A stretch of DNA of 64,000 bases from Streptomyces phaeoluteigriseus (GTDB lineage Bacteria > Actinomycetota > Actinomycetes > Streptomycetales > Streptomycetaceae), in assembly GCF_001896135.2 (NCBI RefSeq), contig NZ_MPOH02000004.1, forward strand, positions 1 to 64,000, written 5' to 3'. The notes under the pieces were generated by a model, which did not search any database, had not been told where the DNA came from, and saw nothing but the letters and a program-made list of their open reading frames with translations. A program made the position numbers and the translations under genes. This document shows positions 39,020-47,855 of this stretch, in pieces. Position 1 is the stretch's first letter. The number at the start of each line of letters is the position of its first letter.

Positions 39020-39745
39020 TCAGGCGCCGAGCCCGTAGCCGCCGGCCACGGCGAGGTCCTGACCGGTGATGTAGCCGGCGGCGTCCGAGGCGAGGAAGGC
39101 GACTGCTTCCGCAACTTCCTGGCTGGATGCGAAGCGCTCGAAGGGGATCTTCGCGCGCATGGCGTCCCGACCGCTCTGGGGCACTCCCAGCTTGTCGAAC
39201 AGCGGGGTGTCGGTGGCCCCGGGGCTCACGGCGTTGACGCGAATTCCGCGCGGCGCCAGTTCGAGCGCGAGTGAGGGCAGCATCGCCAACAGCGCGCCGC
39301 GTGTCGCCGCCCCCACTGTGGCGCCAGGGCTGCCGCGACGGGATCCGATGCCCACGGTCAGGACGATCGAGCTGCCGTCGTTCATGAGGGGAAGGGCCTT
39401 TTGGAGGGTGAAGTACTGGCCCTTGAAGTTGAGGTCGGCGTGCTCGTCGAACGATTTCTCCGTCACATCGGCTACCGGCGCCGGACGGAATATCCCGGCG
39501 TTCAGGAAGAGCAGGTCCAGTGACCCGAACCGCGCCGACACCGCTGACATGAGAGCGTCGGTGTCGGCAAGCACGCGCGCATCGGATCGGACGACGAGCA
39601 CGTTGTCGGGGAGCTCGGACCGTGCCCGTGCGAGGGAATCAGGATTCTGTCCGGTGACCGCGACCTGGTAGCCGCGGGCGTGCAGCAGCTCGGCCGTCGC
39701 TCTGCCGATCCCGGTCGTCCCCCCGGTGATGAGCGCTGTGGGCAT
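39020..39745 (-). CDS. SDR-fold protein lacking the usual catalytic residues
   Basis: 241 residues. The nucleotide-binding end is intact: TALITGGTTGIGRATAELLH, LFLNAGIFRP and GIRVNAVSPGATDTPLFDKL. The active-site region reads VLTVGIGSRRGSPGATVG then AATRGALLAM. The Tyr and Lys of YxxxK are replaced by Gly and Arg, and the usual Ser is not at its position. It may bind NAD(P) as a sensor or scaffold, or act on an atypical substrate. It starts 139 bp from the divergent TetR gene and is the first gene of the minus-strand run. Confidence 0.85.
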   Translation of the reverse strand: MPTALITGGTTGIGRATAELLHARGYQVAVTGQNPDSLARARSELPDNVLVVRSDARVLADTDALMSAVSARFGSLDLLFLNAGIFRPAPVADVTEKSFDEHADLNFKGQYFTLQKALPLMNDGSSIVLTVGIGSRRGSPGATVGAATRGALLAMLPSLALELAPRGIRVNAVSPGATDTPLFDKLGVPQSGRDAMRAKIPFERFASSQEVAEAVAFLASDAAGYITGQDLAVAGGYGLGA

Positions 39746-39884
39746 GGCAGACCTTTCGTCGCTGAAGCAGCGGGTGAGACCACTTCACAAGCGGGGGCCT
39801 CCCCGTTTGTCTCACCGTACACTGAACCGGGGACATCCCCAATTCGCTCCCGAGCCTCATCCGACACTCACGATCGCGAAGGTC

Positions 39885-40448
39885 ATGACACCTCCACGCA
39901 GCACCCTGCGCGCCGACGCGCAGCGAAACCGCGAGCAGCTGATCGTCACGGCCGCCGAAGCCTTCGCCTCCGGACGCCCGATCTCGCTGGATGCGATCGC
40001 CAAGCGCGCGGGAGTAGGGAACGCCACCCTGTACCGGCACTTCCCCACCCGAGAGGATCTGGTGGAAGAGGTCTACCGGGACCAGATCCGCCCCTTGCGC
40101 GAAGACGCGCGCACCCTGCTGGCTACCGAGCCGCCCGCACAGGCCCTCCACGCGTGGATGCTCCGATTCGCCGACTGGGCCGGCGAACGACGCGGCATCT
40201 GCGAGGCCCTGGTCGCCATGAGCGCTTCCGGCCGCTTCGGCACCGGACCGGTCTGTGACGAGGTCCAGCAGGTCCTGGCGATGGTGCTCGAGGCCGGCGC
40301 CACAGCAGGAGAACTGCGCAGCGACATCGACCCGACCGACGTAGGCGGCATACTCGCCGGTTTGCTTTCCGTAGCCGGCGCACCCGAGCAGCGCCCCCAA
40401 CTAAACCGCATGATGGACGTTGTCGTCGACGGACTCAGGCCCCGCTAA
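39885..40448 (+). CDS. TetR-family transcriptional regulator
   Basis: 187 residues from ATG 39885. The HTH is [20 protein letters not shown] followed by [14 protein letters not shown], the standard TetR N-terminal signature. The ligand domain includes [20 protein letters not shown], common in the Streptomyces group linked to SDR genes. It is divergent from the SDR/AKR run across 139 bp, which should hold the shared operator; I see no long perfect palindrome there. It ends seven bases before an IS relic. Confidence 0.92.
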   Translation: MTPPRSTLRADAQRNREQLIVTAAEAFASGRPISLDAIAKRAGVGNATLYRHFPTREDLVEEVYRDQIRPLREDARTLLATEPPAQALHAWMLRFADWAGERRGICEALVAMSASGRFGTGPVCDEVQQVLAMVLEAGATAGELRSDIDPTDVGGILAGLLSVAGAPEQRPQLNRMMDVVVDGLRPR

Positions 40449-40454
40449 GAGGTC

Positions 40455-40562
40455 CTAACAAAAGCGTTGGACGTGTCGGTGGGTGATGAGGCAGGTGGCG
40501 AGGCCGAGGAAGGCTTCGTGGATGTCGTCGCGTCGTTCCCAGCGGATGCGCAGGCGGCGGAA
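40455..40562 (-). pseudogene. C-terminal relic of an IS5-family transposase
   Basis: The frame reads [20 protein letters not shown] then [15 protein letters not shown] and a TAG stop (complement of 40455-40457). This is the exact C-terminal block of a common Streptomyces IS5-type transposase. At its upstream edge (about 40562) it is joined directly to a truncated rpoA fragment. The IS end must lie within the few bases after the TetR stop. Confidence 0.8.
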
Positions 40563-40956
40563 CCCTTGCCGTTGAGCGTGGCGAGGACCAGGTCGGGGTT
40601 GTGCACCTCGACACCGGCCGGCGGCGCGATGTCGGCGGCGGTGACCAGACCCGGACCTGCTTGCGCAGGTACATCACGACCGGCTCGTCGTGCTCCGAGG
40701 AGACGACCAGCTGCTTGATGTTGAGGATCAGGTCGGTGACGTCCTCCTTGACGCCCGGCACGGTGGTGAACTCGTGCAGGACGCCGTCGACGCGGATGGA
40801 CGTGACCGCCGCACCCGGAATCGAGGAGAGGAGCGTACGACGCAGGGAGTTGCCGAGGGTGTAGCCGAAGCCCGGCTCCAGCGGCTCGATCACGAAACGG
40901 GAGCGGAACTCGTCGACGACCTCTTCGGTCAATGACGGACGCTGAGCAATCAGCAC
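40563..40956 (-). pseudogene. rpoA: Displaced 5' fragment of rpoA (RNA polymerase alpha N-terminus)
   Basis: ATG 40956 starts [40 protein letters not shown] and [20 protein letters not shown], which is Streptomyces RpoA almost residue for residue. It continues to LATLNGKG (about residue 132) and stops at an IS relic. One C is missing at 40656-40657 (CC instead of CCC), shifting the frame after VMYLRKQ. The assembly and promoter-contact domains are incomplete and the C-terminal domain absent, so it cannot replace the true rpoA, which must be elsewhere. It is a partial duplication carried or cut by an IS. Confidence 0.92.
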
Positions 40957-41594
40957 GGGGTGTTGCCTCCAGTGGTTTGGCGCCCGCTATGTGACGCCGT
41001 AGACACCGTCAAGGGTACGGGGGATACGGACGAGGCGGTCTCCGTGGAGGCCGAACCGCCGGTATGCCCGACTTCGGAACTATATTTCCGGCCCCTTTTT
41101 CGCCCTACGCCCCCGCGCCCGGCTCTCGGCCGGACGGGACGGCCGGGTGGGCTCGGGTGGCCACTATCGGGTGATGCTCTGATCACGGTGTCGTGAACCG
41201 AGGGTCGGGTCCTACCGGGGCGGGAGGGCGCCTCGGAGACCGGCCGACCGGCCTTCGCGCCGTCCGCGAGCGAGGGAGCGCGCGACGTCGAGAAGCGGCC
41301 GGGACGCGTGCGGGCCTTCGACCGCCGGCAGCGTTCCTGACCGCAACCTCGGTGCACCGGCCCCGACAGCGGTCACATGAGGGCACGGCATCGAGGCGGA
41401 AGCCGAACGGCTGGGGAGCTTTCGGCACCGCCGACGTGGTGGCCGCCGCCGCATGGCTGCCCGTGCGCACGGTGGCGGGGCCGCGGGCGGGCCGCGCCGC
41501 GGCACGTGACGCCGGAGCCGCCGCCGCGGCTCGCGGCGGCCTTTCGCGCGGGCAGCCGTGGGGCCATGCCGGTGTGGATGGCGACCGCGCGCGG
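40957..41594. other. 638 bp without a supported gene
   Basis: The first 150 bases are A+T-richer than the surroundings (for example GGAACTATATTTCCGG near 41080) and may be the original rpoA leader brought with the fragment. The rest to 41594 has only overlapping frames in all directions with no domain. Nothing else was seen. Confidence 0.4.
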
Positions 41595-42983
41595 TCAGTA
41601 TCCGACGCGGAAGGTGGCGTCCTGCCGTTCAGTGGTCGTGGAGACGGGGTCGATGCGCAGCACGTTGTTCGAGTGGCGGAGGTAGCGGGTCGGGTAGTTG
41701 TACGACCGGAACGACGCCCAGCTCGCGTCCGCCAGGCCCGCCGTGCGGTGGAACGTGGCGTCCGCCGAGAACGTCGACGTACCGTCGTTGACGTCGAGTT
41801 GGAGCTGGTAGTTGTAGTGGCGCAGGTACCGCGTCGGGAACTTCACGGACTGGAACGAGACGCCGGTGGGGTCGGCGAGACCGGGGACGAGTTTCCACTG
41901 GGAGTCGGAGGGCGGGTCGATGGGGTACTCGTCGACGCGGCCGATGTAGTTGGCGTGGCGGACGTAACGCGCCGGGAAGTTGTACGACTTGAGGCGGTTC
42001 CAGGCCGGCGCACCCCACTTGGCGACGAGGTTGTCGTACTCGGTCGTGCTGATCGTCGTGATGCCGCAGTGTTTGGAGTTCAGGGGCTGCGTGTAGGTCT
42101 TCTGGTCGAGGGCGGTCCAGGTGCCCGAGGCGAGGTCGGTGGACTGCCAGACGTAGAAGACGCCGTTGGGGGTGTAGGTGTCTCCCCAGAGGTACCAGGT
42201 GCTGGACGTCAGGGACTTGACGAGGGTGGGAGCTTCCGTGCCGCCGTGGGCGACACCCGCGGTGAACTCCCGGAAGCTGCCCGGGGCGAGGGAGGTGGAT
42301 CTCGCCCCGACGAGCGTCTGGTTCTTCTTGAAGTAGAGGTAGTTGACGCCGTTCACGCCGACGGCCATGTCACCGTCGATCACGTCGTAACCGGGATCGA
42401 AGAAGACCTGGGGGGCGGAGGCGGTCAGGAAGTCGGTCGTGTAGTTGACCATGATGACGTTGTGGCCGCTGCTGTCGACCGCGGAGTAGATGACCGCGTA
42501 CTGGCCGCGGCCCGCGTCCCAGAACGCCTCCGGTGCCCAGGAGTGCGTGTTCATGTCGTGCAGCCTCAGCCGCCGATAGCCGGTGAAGGTGCGCAGGTCG
42601 GCCGAGTCCCACACGTGGATGTACTGGCTGACGTAGTTCCAGTCCGTGCCCCTCAGGTCGGTGGCGAGGACCACGAAGGTGCCGTCCTGCTTGCGCAGGA
42701 CGAACGGGTCACGCAGACCCAGCGCGCCGGCGGTGGGGGTGACCACCGCGTTGTTCTGGTTGAGCGGCGTCCAGTTCAGGGAGTCCTTGCTGACGGCGAG
42801 GTGGAGGCCGTAGTCGGTCCCCTCGCCAAGACTGGTCGACTCGGTGAAGTAGCACATCACGTACGCCGAGTCGGCGGCGTACGCGGTGCCGGCACCGAGC
42901 GTCAGGGCACCGGTCATGGCCAGGGGTGTGGCGGCTGCCATGCCGAGAACGAGACGGCGGGAGGGGAGGGGGCGAGGGGGCAT
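41595..42983 (-). CDS. Secreted glycoside hydrolase (GH43-like) with C-terminal AbfB/CBM42 module
   Basis: 462 residues. A Tat-like signal (SRRLVLGMAAATPLAMTG, cleavage near GTAYAADS) precedes a five-bladed catalytic domain. It contains LGLRDPFVLRKQDGTFVVLA, HSWAPEAFWDAGRGQYAVIY and a terminal GTEAPTLVKS block, the usual spread of acidic residues in GH43-type arabinan or xylan enzymes. From about residue 330 there are three AbfB-type repeats (YNFPARYVRHANY, KFPTRYLRHYNY, YNYPTRYLRHSNN), the arabinose-binding CBM42. It probably releases arabinose from plant polysaccharide outside the cell. A palindrome upstream may be its operator. Confidence 0.85.
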   Translation of the reverse strand: MPPRPLPSRRLVLGMAAATPLAMTGALTLGAGTAYAADSAYVMCYFTESTSLGEGTDYGLHLAVSKDSLNWTPLNQNNAVVTPTAGALGLRDPFVLRKQDGTFVVLATDLRGTDWNYVSQYIHVWDSADLRTFTGYRRLRLHDMNTHSWAPEAFWDAGRGQYAVIYSAVDSSGHNVIMVNYTTDFLTASAPQVFFDPGYDVIDGDMAVGVNGVNYLYFKKNQTLVGARSTSLAPGSFREFTAGVAHGGTEAPTLVKSLTSSTWYLWGDTYTPNGVFYVWQSTDLASGTWTALDQKTYTQPLNSKHCGITTISTTEYDNLVAKWGAPAWNRLKSYNFPARYVRHANYIGRVDEYPIDPPSDSQWKLVPGLADPTGVSFQSVKFPTRYLRHYNYQLQLDVNDGTSTFSADATFHRTAGLADASWASFRSYNYPTRYLRHSNNVLRIDPVSTTTERQDATFRVGY

Positions 42984-43049
42984 GCGTGCTCCAAGGGGGG
43001 TGGAGGGGCACTCAGGACGAGGTCAAGGGGAGGGACACGTCTTCGAAAT

Positions 43050-43066
43050 ACCGAACATGGTTCGGT
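43050..43066. promoter_or_regulatory. Perfect palindrome ACCGAAC-ATG-GTTCGGT
   Basis: 7-bp arms around 3 bases, 67 bp upstream of the GH43 start. It is a likely operator for that gene, possibly of LacI or GntR type. A second symmetric site TTGACGTCAA at 43348-43357 precedes the divergent esterase gene. Confidence 0.5.
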
Positions 43067-43435
43067 GAGCCGGTCAGAAGCTAGGGCGTGGTCGCGGGCG
43101 CGTCAATGACCTCGTCCGTCATCGGTGATATCCGTACGAGCCGACCGCACCCTCGTCCGCCTCGCCGCGGCCTGTGGATGCGGCCGCCCTCTTCGGCCTC
43201 GTCCTCGTTCCCGGTGTGGCCGTTGGCGGTGGCAGGTTCCGAAGAAGGCCAGGTGGCAAAGGGGGTCGGGGAGCCGGAGCCGGTGGGAATTATCGTCAAC
43301 AATTTCGTCGACGCTCTTGTTGAGGATGAGGCTCGAGACTACGTTCCTTGACGTCAACCCGTACCCGCAGATGGCCGCATCGTCTTGTCGATCCGGCCAC
43401 TCGGCTTCCACGCGACGATCGAACGGAGACTGAGC

Positions 43436-45202
43436 ATGCCCATGCTCTCGAGATGGCGCCGGCGGATGACCGCGCCGTTCCTGGCGGTCCTCGCCGCCTG
43501 CCTGGCGATCGTGACAGGCGCGAGCATGACGCTCGCCAACGCCGCGGCGGACCGCGCGCGGACCTCCACTCCCGCCTCCGTCACCGCCGTGAGCGGCGCC
43601 TCCGGCATCGCACCGGCCATGGCCTGTTCGGGAGTCGCCTCGCTGGACCTGGCCGCCGCGGTTCCCGGCGTTCCCTTCCAGGTGACCTCGGCCAAGGAGG
43701 TGGCCGCCGCCGACAACACCCTCGGCGACTGGGCGTACTGCGACGTGCAGGGCGTGATCGCCCCGCAGATCCACTTCCAGCTCCGGCTTCCGCGGTCGAC
43801 CTGGCAGGCGAACTATCTGCAACTGGGCTGCGGTGGCCTGTGCGGCAATGTGAACACGGACCGGGTCGCCGCCTCCAGCGGCTGCGTGCCGCTGACCGAC
43901 GGCGCCTTCGCCGTCGCCTCCAGCGACGAGGGCCACTACCAGGGCAACGGCCTGTTCTCCACCGACCCCACCCTGCGCGCCGACTTCGGCTACGAGTCCG
44001 ACCACGAACTCGCCCTGGCGGCCAAGGCCATCATCAAGAAGTACTACGGCCGTCCCGCGACCCACTCCTACTTCGACGGCTGCTCGCAAGGCGGCAACCA
44101 GGCCCTGACCGAGGCCCAGCGCTACCCGACCGACTTCGACGGCATCGTCGCCGGAGCGCCGGCCAACAACTTCACCGCGCTGAACACCTTCTCGCACGCC
44201 TGGACCGCACAGTCGGTCTTCCTCGACGGCGGCCCGGCGACCATCACCACGGCCGACCTCGCCCCTCTGCACGCGGCCGTGCTCAAGGGCTGCGGCGCAC
44301 CCGCCGACGGCATCATCGCCGACCCGCTGGCCTGCCAGTGGGACCCGGCAAGCATCCGGTGCAGGACCGGGCAGACCTCCACGGCCTCGGACTACTGCCT
44401 GACCGCGGACCAGGTCACCACCCTGCGCCGCGTCTACGCCGGCCCGACCGACGAACACGGCAAGCTGCTCTACCCGGGTTACCAACTGCGCGGCTCCGAG
44501 CTGAACTGGTCGAACGTCATCGTGCCCACCACCGCCACCGGCATCACCGGCGACATGAACTTCGTCCGCGAGACCATCCGCTACCAGATCTTCGACAGCC
44601 CGCAGCCCACCCTGACCTACAAGGACATCAAGTTCACCAAGGCCTACTACGAGAAGGTCATGGGGCTGGGCGAGGGCATGTACGACGCCACCGACCCCGA
44701 CCTGAGGGCGTTCAAGAAGGCCGGCGGCAAGCTGATCCTCTGGCACGGACTGGGTGACCAGCACATCCCGGCGGTCGGCACCATGGCGTACTACAAGGCC
44801 GTGCAGAAGACGATGGGCGGCGCGGAGGCGACCAGCGACTTCGCCCGGCTGTTCCTCCTCCCGGGCGTCGCGCACTGCGGCGGTGGCCAGGGCCCGGACA
44901 CCCTCGACGCCCTGACCGCCATCGTCGACTGGGTCACCGAGGGGCAGGCCCCGGACAGCCTGCTCACCGAGTCGCTCGACAGCGGCGGAAAGGTCATCTC
45001 CGCCCGTCCGGCCTACCCCTTCCCCTACGTCGCCGAGAACACCACCGGTGGATCCGCCGACGACCCGGCCAGCTACACCCCGGTCCGGTCCACGGCGGAA
45101 GCCGGCCTGACCCTCGACTGGCTCGGCTCATTCCGCTCCGGCTACGAGACGGTCGGCAACTGGGTCCACGGCAAGTGGGTGGTGACCAAGGCGAAGGCGT
45201 GA
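43436..45202 (+). CDS. Secreted tannase/feruloyl esterase-family hydrolase
   Basis: 588 residues from ATG 43436 (GGAGA upstream). A signal peptide covers about 1-38 (FLAVLAACLAIVTGASMTLA). The alpha/beta-hydrolase core has the nucleophile Ser in YFDGCSQGGNQAL, Asp in LWHGLGDQHIPAVG and His in LPGVAHCGGGQGPD. The Cys next to Ser and the Cys next to His form the CS-D-HC disulphide motif known in fungal tannases and feruloyl esterases. It cleaves phenolic esters of plant material. A strong hairpin follows the stop. Confidence 0.93.
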   Translation: MPMLSRWRRRMTAPFLAVLAACLAIVTGASMTLANAAADRARTSTPASVTAVSGASGIAPAMACSGVASLDLAAAVPGVPFQVTSAKEVAAADNTLGDWAYCDVQGVIAPQIHFQLRLPRSTWQANYLQLGCGGLCGNVNTDRVAASSGCVPLTDGAFAVASSDEGHYQGNGLFSTDPTLRADFGYESDHELALAAKAIIKKYYGRPATHSYFDGCSQGGNQALTEAQRYPTDFDGIVAGAPANNFTALNTFSHAWTAQSVFLDGGPATITTADLAPLHAAVLKGCGAPADGIIADPLACQWDPASIRCRTGQTSTASDYCLTADQVTTLRRVYAGPTDEHGKLLYPGYQLRGSELNWSNVIVPTTATGITGDMNFVRETIRYQIFDSPQPTLTYKDIKFTKAYYEKVMGLGEGMYDATDPDLRAFKKAGGKLILWHGLGDQHIPAVGTMAYYKAVQKTMGGAEATSDFARLFLLPGVAHCGGGQGPDTLDALTAIVDWVTEGQAPDSLLTESLDSGGKVISARPAYPFPYVAENTTGGSADDPASYTPVRSTAEAGLTLDWLGSFRSGYETVGNWVHGKWVVTKAKA

Positions 45203-45244
45203 CCACCTGAGCCGACAGGAACGGACCACGCCTGACGCGTGGCG

Positions 45245-45274
45245 TCGTGGCCCCCGCCTGTGAGGGGGCCACGA
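45245..45274. terminator. Hairpin after the tannase-family gene
   Basis: TCGTGGCCCCC (45245-45255) pairs perfectly with GGGGGCCACGA (45264-45274) around an 8-base loop, 42 bp after the stop. It has no U-tract, as is usual for Streptomyces terminators. It also faces the carboxylesterase relic on the other strand. Confidence 0.8.
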
Positions 45275-45288
45275 CAGCGCGACCCAGG

Positions 45289-45560
45289 TCACGTACGGCC
45301 GACCGCGGAGACCTCACGGAACCGGAGCGCACGCTGATCGTAGGGCAGGGACTGGCCGAGGTAGTCCCAGAGGTAGCCGAGGTCGTCCACGTGGATGGCC
45401 CCGCCGAACGGGAAGTCCCGGGGGGCCGCGCTCTGCTGCTGGATGAGGTCGATGGAGGCGAAGTGCGGGGTGTAGCTCTCGGCGAACTCGTAGGCGTAGG
45501 TGGGCACCCACTTCGAGAACGTCCCCATCAGCTGCCGGCGGGTGTGCGAGGTCTCTCTGA
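45289..45560 (-). pseudogene. C-terminal relic of a type-B carboxylesterase
   Basis: The frame reads TRRQLMGTFSKWVPTYAYEF, AESYTPHFASIDLIQQQSAA and FGGAIHVDDLGYLWDYLGQS. It matches the end of type-B carboxylesterases (VPVYAYEF, and a His/Asp-containing H-x-x-(D/E)-L-x-Y-L region). The nucleophile elbow and N-terminus are absent; upstream of about 45560 no frame continues it. The stop is at 45289-45291. It is a dead fragment. Confidence 0.7.
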
Positions 45561-46008
45561 AGCCGGTGGCCCTGCGGTGGCCCTCCCGGTGACCTGCGCA
45601 CGATCGGGTCATTCGGGTGCTGAACGCGAGGGAGTCCGCAGCCTCGGTCTTGCTTGAAGTGTTGACCGCGGACGCCGCCCCCGGCGACACTCGGTCCGCA
45701 CCCGCCCGGAGCCCGAGCCGTGGCGGCCTCCTCGGCCTGGCTCGTGTCAGGGGGGCCGGGCGGTGTGCCCGATGACGAGATCACCCTGGGCCCGCGCCCA
45801 AGCCCGTTTGCTGCGACGGTGGTTGGAACGGAGGTCGTCGCCTTCGAGCCGGCCATGGGGACGGCCCCGAGCCAGGGCCGGAGCATGCTCGCCGTCGGTC
45901 CCGCGAGCGACGTCACGGAGCCCGCCCCCCTGCGCACGTCGGCCGGCTTTCGGTGGCCCGTGCTCGACTTGAGCGGGCCACCGTCGTGATCACCACGGCA
46001 ACGGCAAC
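45561..46008. other. Region without a supported gene
   Basis: Between the carboxylesterase relic and the Asn/Gly repeat. Frames on both strands lack motifs and starts with an RBS. Nothing was found. Confidence 0.4.
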
Positions 46009-46068
46009 GGCAACAACAACGCCAACAACAACGGCAACGGCAACAACAACGCCAACAACAACGGCAAC
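46009..46068. repeat. Two perfect 30-bp repeats encoding an Asn/Gly-rich stretch
   Basis: GGCAACAACAACGCCAACAA plus CAACGGCAAC occurs at 46009-46038 and 46039-46068, with extra GGCAAC units just before. In one plus frame it reads (GNNNANNNGN)2. That frame runs HHGNGNGNNN and on into GVAMRALLADVPACP but lacks a clear start, so it may be a relic of a low-complexity gene. Confidence 0.85.
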
Positions 46069-46130
46069 GGCGTGGCGATGCGAGCCCTGCTCGCGGATGT
46101 GCCGGCCTGCCCAGTGCCCAGTGCCCAGTG

Positions 46131-47351
46131 TTACGGCGAGGTGGGCAGGTGCGGGGAGCGGAGTACGAGCAGGGTGATCTCGCTGGGGGCGAAGACACGG
46201 AACGGCGGGCCCCAGAAGCCGGTGCCGCGGCTGGTGTAGAGGAGGGTGCGGGTGCCGTGGTGGCTGAGGCCGGCTAGGGCGGGCTGGTCGACGCGGACCA
46301 GATGATGGAAGGGCCAGATCTGGCCGCCGTGGGTGTGGCCGGAGAGCTGGAGGTCGATGCCGGCTGCTGCCGCCCGGTCGACGAACTTGGGCTGGTGTGC
46401 CAGGAGCAGGACGGGCAGGTCGGGGTCGGCGCCGTTCAGGGCTCCGGCGAGGTGGGCGCGGTGGCCTGCCAGACCGGAGGACTCGGCGGTGACGTCATCC
46501 ACGCCGGCGACCACGAGGGTGTCGCCGCCGCGTTCGAGCAGTAGATGGCGGTTGCGCAGCGGCTCCCAGCCCAGCTCGCCCATCAGGTCGACCCAGCCCT
46601 GGGCCTCGCTGTAGTACTCGTGGTTGCCGGTGACGTAGACCCGGGCCCGGGTGGCCCGCACGGTACCGAGGGGGACGGCCTGGGCGCGGCGGCGTTCGGC
46701 CGTACCGTCCGCGATGTTGCCGGTGTGGCAGACCAGGTCGGCTTCCAGAGTGTTCACCGTCTCGCACACCCGCGCCGACCAGCGCCTGCGATCGAGCGGG
46801 CCGTAGTGGGTGTCGGTGATGAGGACGACACGAACGCCGTCCAACCCGGCGCCCAGTCGCGGGAGTTCCACGTCGAGTCGCCGCACGCGCGGCACGCGGC
46901 GGGCTTCGGTGTACCCCCAGGCGAGTAGTACGGCGGTTATGCCGAGGACGGCCCAGGTGACGATGCGGGCCCGGTCCTGACCCTCGTCGACGCCGGCCAC
47001 GGTCAGGGCGAGCCGCAAGGGGACGCCGAGCAGGATGGACCAGGTGAACAGAACCCAGCTGGTGCCCAGCAGGGTGTCACCGACGATCGCCGCCCGGTCC
47101 TGCTGACGTCGGCCGTGGCCGCGCGCCATCGCGAGCGGCATACCAACGAGGCCGAGGGCGAACAGGGCGGTGCCGACCAGGGTGACGGGCAGCGGCCAGT
47201 GCTGGCCGGTGTGCAGGAGCACCCCGCAGGGCACGGCCCACAGCAGTACGGGGGCGATGAGGGGGAGGTAGCGCATCAGGCGGTGCAGTCGGCTCTGCCG
47301 CGGAGCCCGCGCTTCACTGTCGGCGGGTCGGGTGTCGCTGGTGTCGGTCAC
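46131..47351 (-). CDS. Membrane-anchored metallophosphoesterase (YkuE-like)
   Basis: 406 residues from GTG 47351, with GGGAGG six bases upstream. Four N-terminal membrane helices (LIAPVLLWAVPCGVLLHTG onward) precede a calcineurin-like domain: VLITDTHYGPLD, CHTGNIADGT, VYVTGNHEYYS, LLLAHQPKF and LQLSGHTHGGQIWPF. The second metal-binding motif is normally GD-x-x-D; here Asp is Asn (GNIAD, codon AAC). This may lower activity or be a point error. Relatives hydrolyse phosphoesters, including UDP-sugar or phospholipid substrates. It is monocistronic. Confidence 0.88.
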   Translation of the reverse strand: MTDTSDTRPADSEARAPRQSRLHRLMRYLPLIAPVLLWAVPCGVLLHTGQHWPLPVTLVGTALFALGLVGMPLAMARGHGRRQQDRAAIVGDTLLGTSWVLFTWSILLGVPLRLALTVAGVDEGQDRARIVTWAVLGITAVLLAWGYTEARRVPRVRRLDVELPRLGAGLDGVRVVLITDTHYGPLDRRRWSARVCETVNTLEADLVCHTGNIADGTAERRRAQAVPLGTVRATRARVYVTGNHEYYSEAQGWVDLMGELGWEPLRNRHLLLERGGDTLVVAGVDDVTAESSGLAGHRAHLAGALNGADPDLPVLLLAHQPKFVDRAAAAGIDLQLSGHTHGGQIWPFHHLVRVDQPALAGLSHHGTRTLLYTSRGTGFWGPPFRVFAPSEITLLVLRSPHLPTSP

Positions 47352-47788
47352 GCTTTGCCTCCCTGACCAGGGTGCCGTCCCGCGCACTGTATCCGGTCGC
47401 CCTCGGGCCGCCCGGACCGGCGTTCATGGGCGCGGACCCTTGGGGCGAGAGGTTCTCTGCGGGATGGCAGGACTCCGCCGCAGACACCTGCCCTTGGCAT
47501 GAGCCGCGATCAGGGCGCTACTGCCCCTGCTTGGTACGGCCATCGCCGCGTGTGTACGTGCGCATCGCCGCCCAGGACCCGAGCGGTGCGGCTGCGGCGT
47601 GTTCACGTACAGCACCGAAGGGTGACTCGTCCGCCGCGGCGCACCAGGGGCTCGGTGCGCTTGGACCGGACCGTGGCGAGTGCCACCGGCGGCGGCACCG
47701 CGTTACCGGGATGGCCCTCGGGCTGGTAAGCGTTGTCCGCCCCCGCGCTCCGTCGCCGTTTGAGTGCCGGCGTTGTCGCGCGACCCGG
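47352..47788. other. Region without a supported gene
   Basis: 437 bp between the metallophosphoesterase start and the hairpins that follow the GH62 gene. No motif-bearing frame, tRNA or repeat was recognised. Confidence 0.4.
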
Positions 47789-47840
47789 GCGGGCTCGGCC
47801 TTCCGCCGAGCCCGCGACGCCGGCTCCCCACCGGAGCCGG
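47789..47840. terminator. Double hairpin downstream of the GH62 gene
   Basis: GCGGGCTCGGC/GCCGAGCCCGC (47789-47815, 5-base loop) and CCGGCTCC/GGAGCCGG (47820-47840, 5-base loop) both form perfect stems. They begin 16 bp past the minus-strand GH62 stop. Confidence 0.75.
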
Positions 47841-47855
47841 ACCGGTGTCACACCG

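Noticed and set aside
41193..43109. Long plus-strand open frame opposite the GH43 gene
   Set aside because: Low-complexity Val/Gly/Arg composition; the minus strand has a full signal peptide, GH43 and AbfB motifs.
46009..46068. CRISPR-like array
   Set aside because: The two 30-bp units are contiguous without spacers and are three-base periodic Asn/Gly codons.
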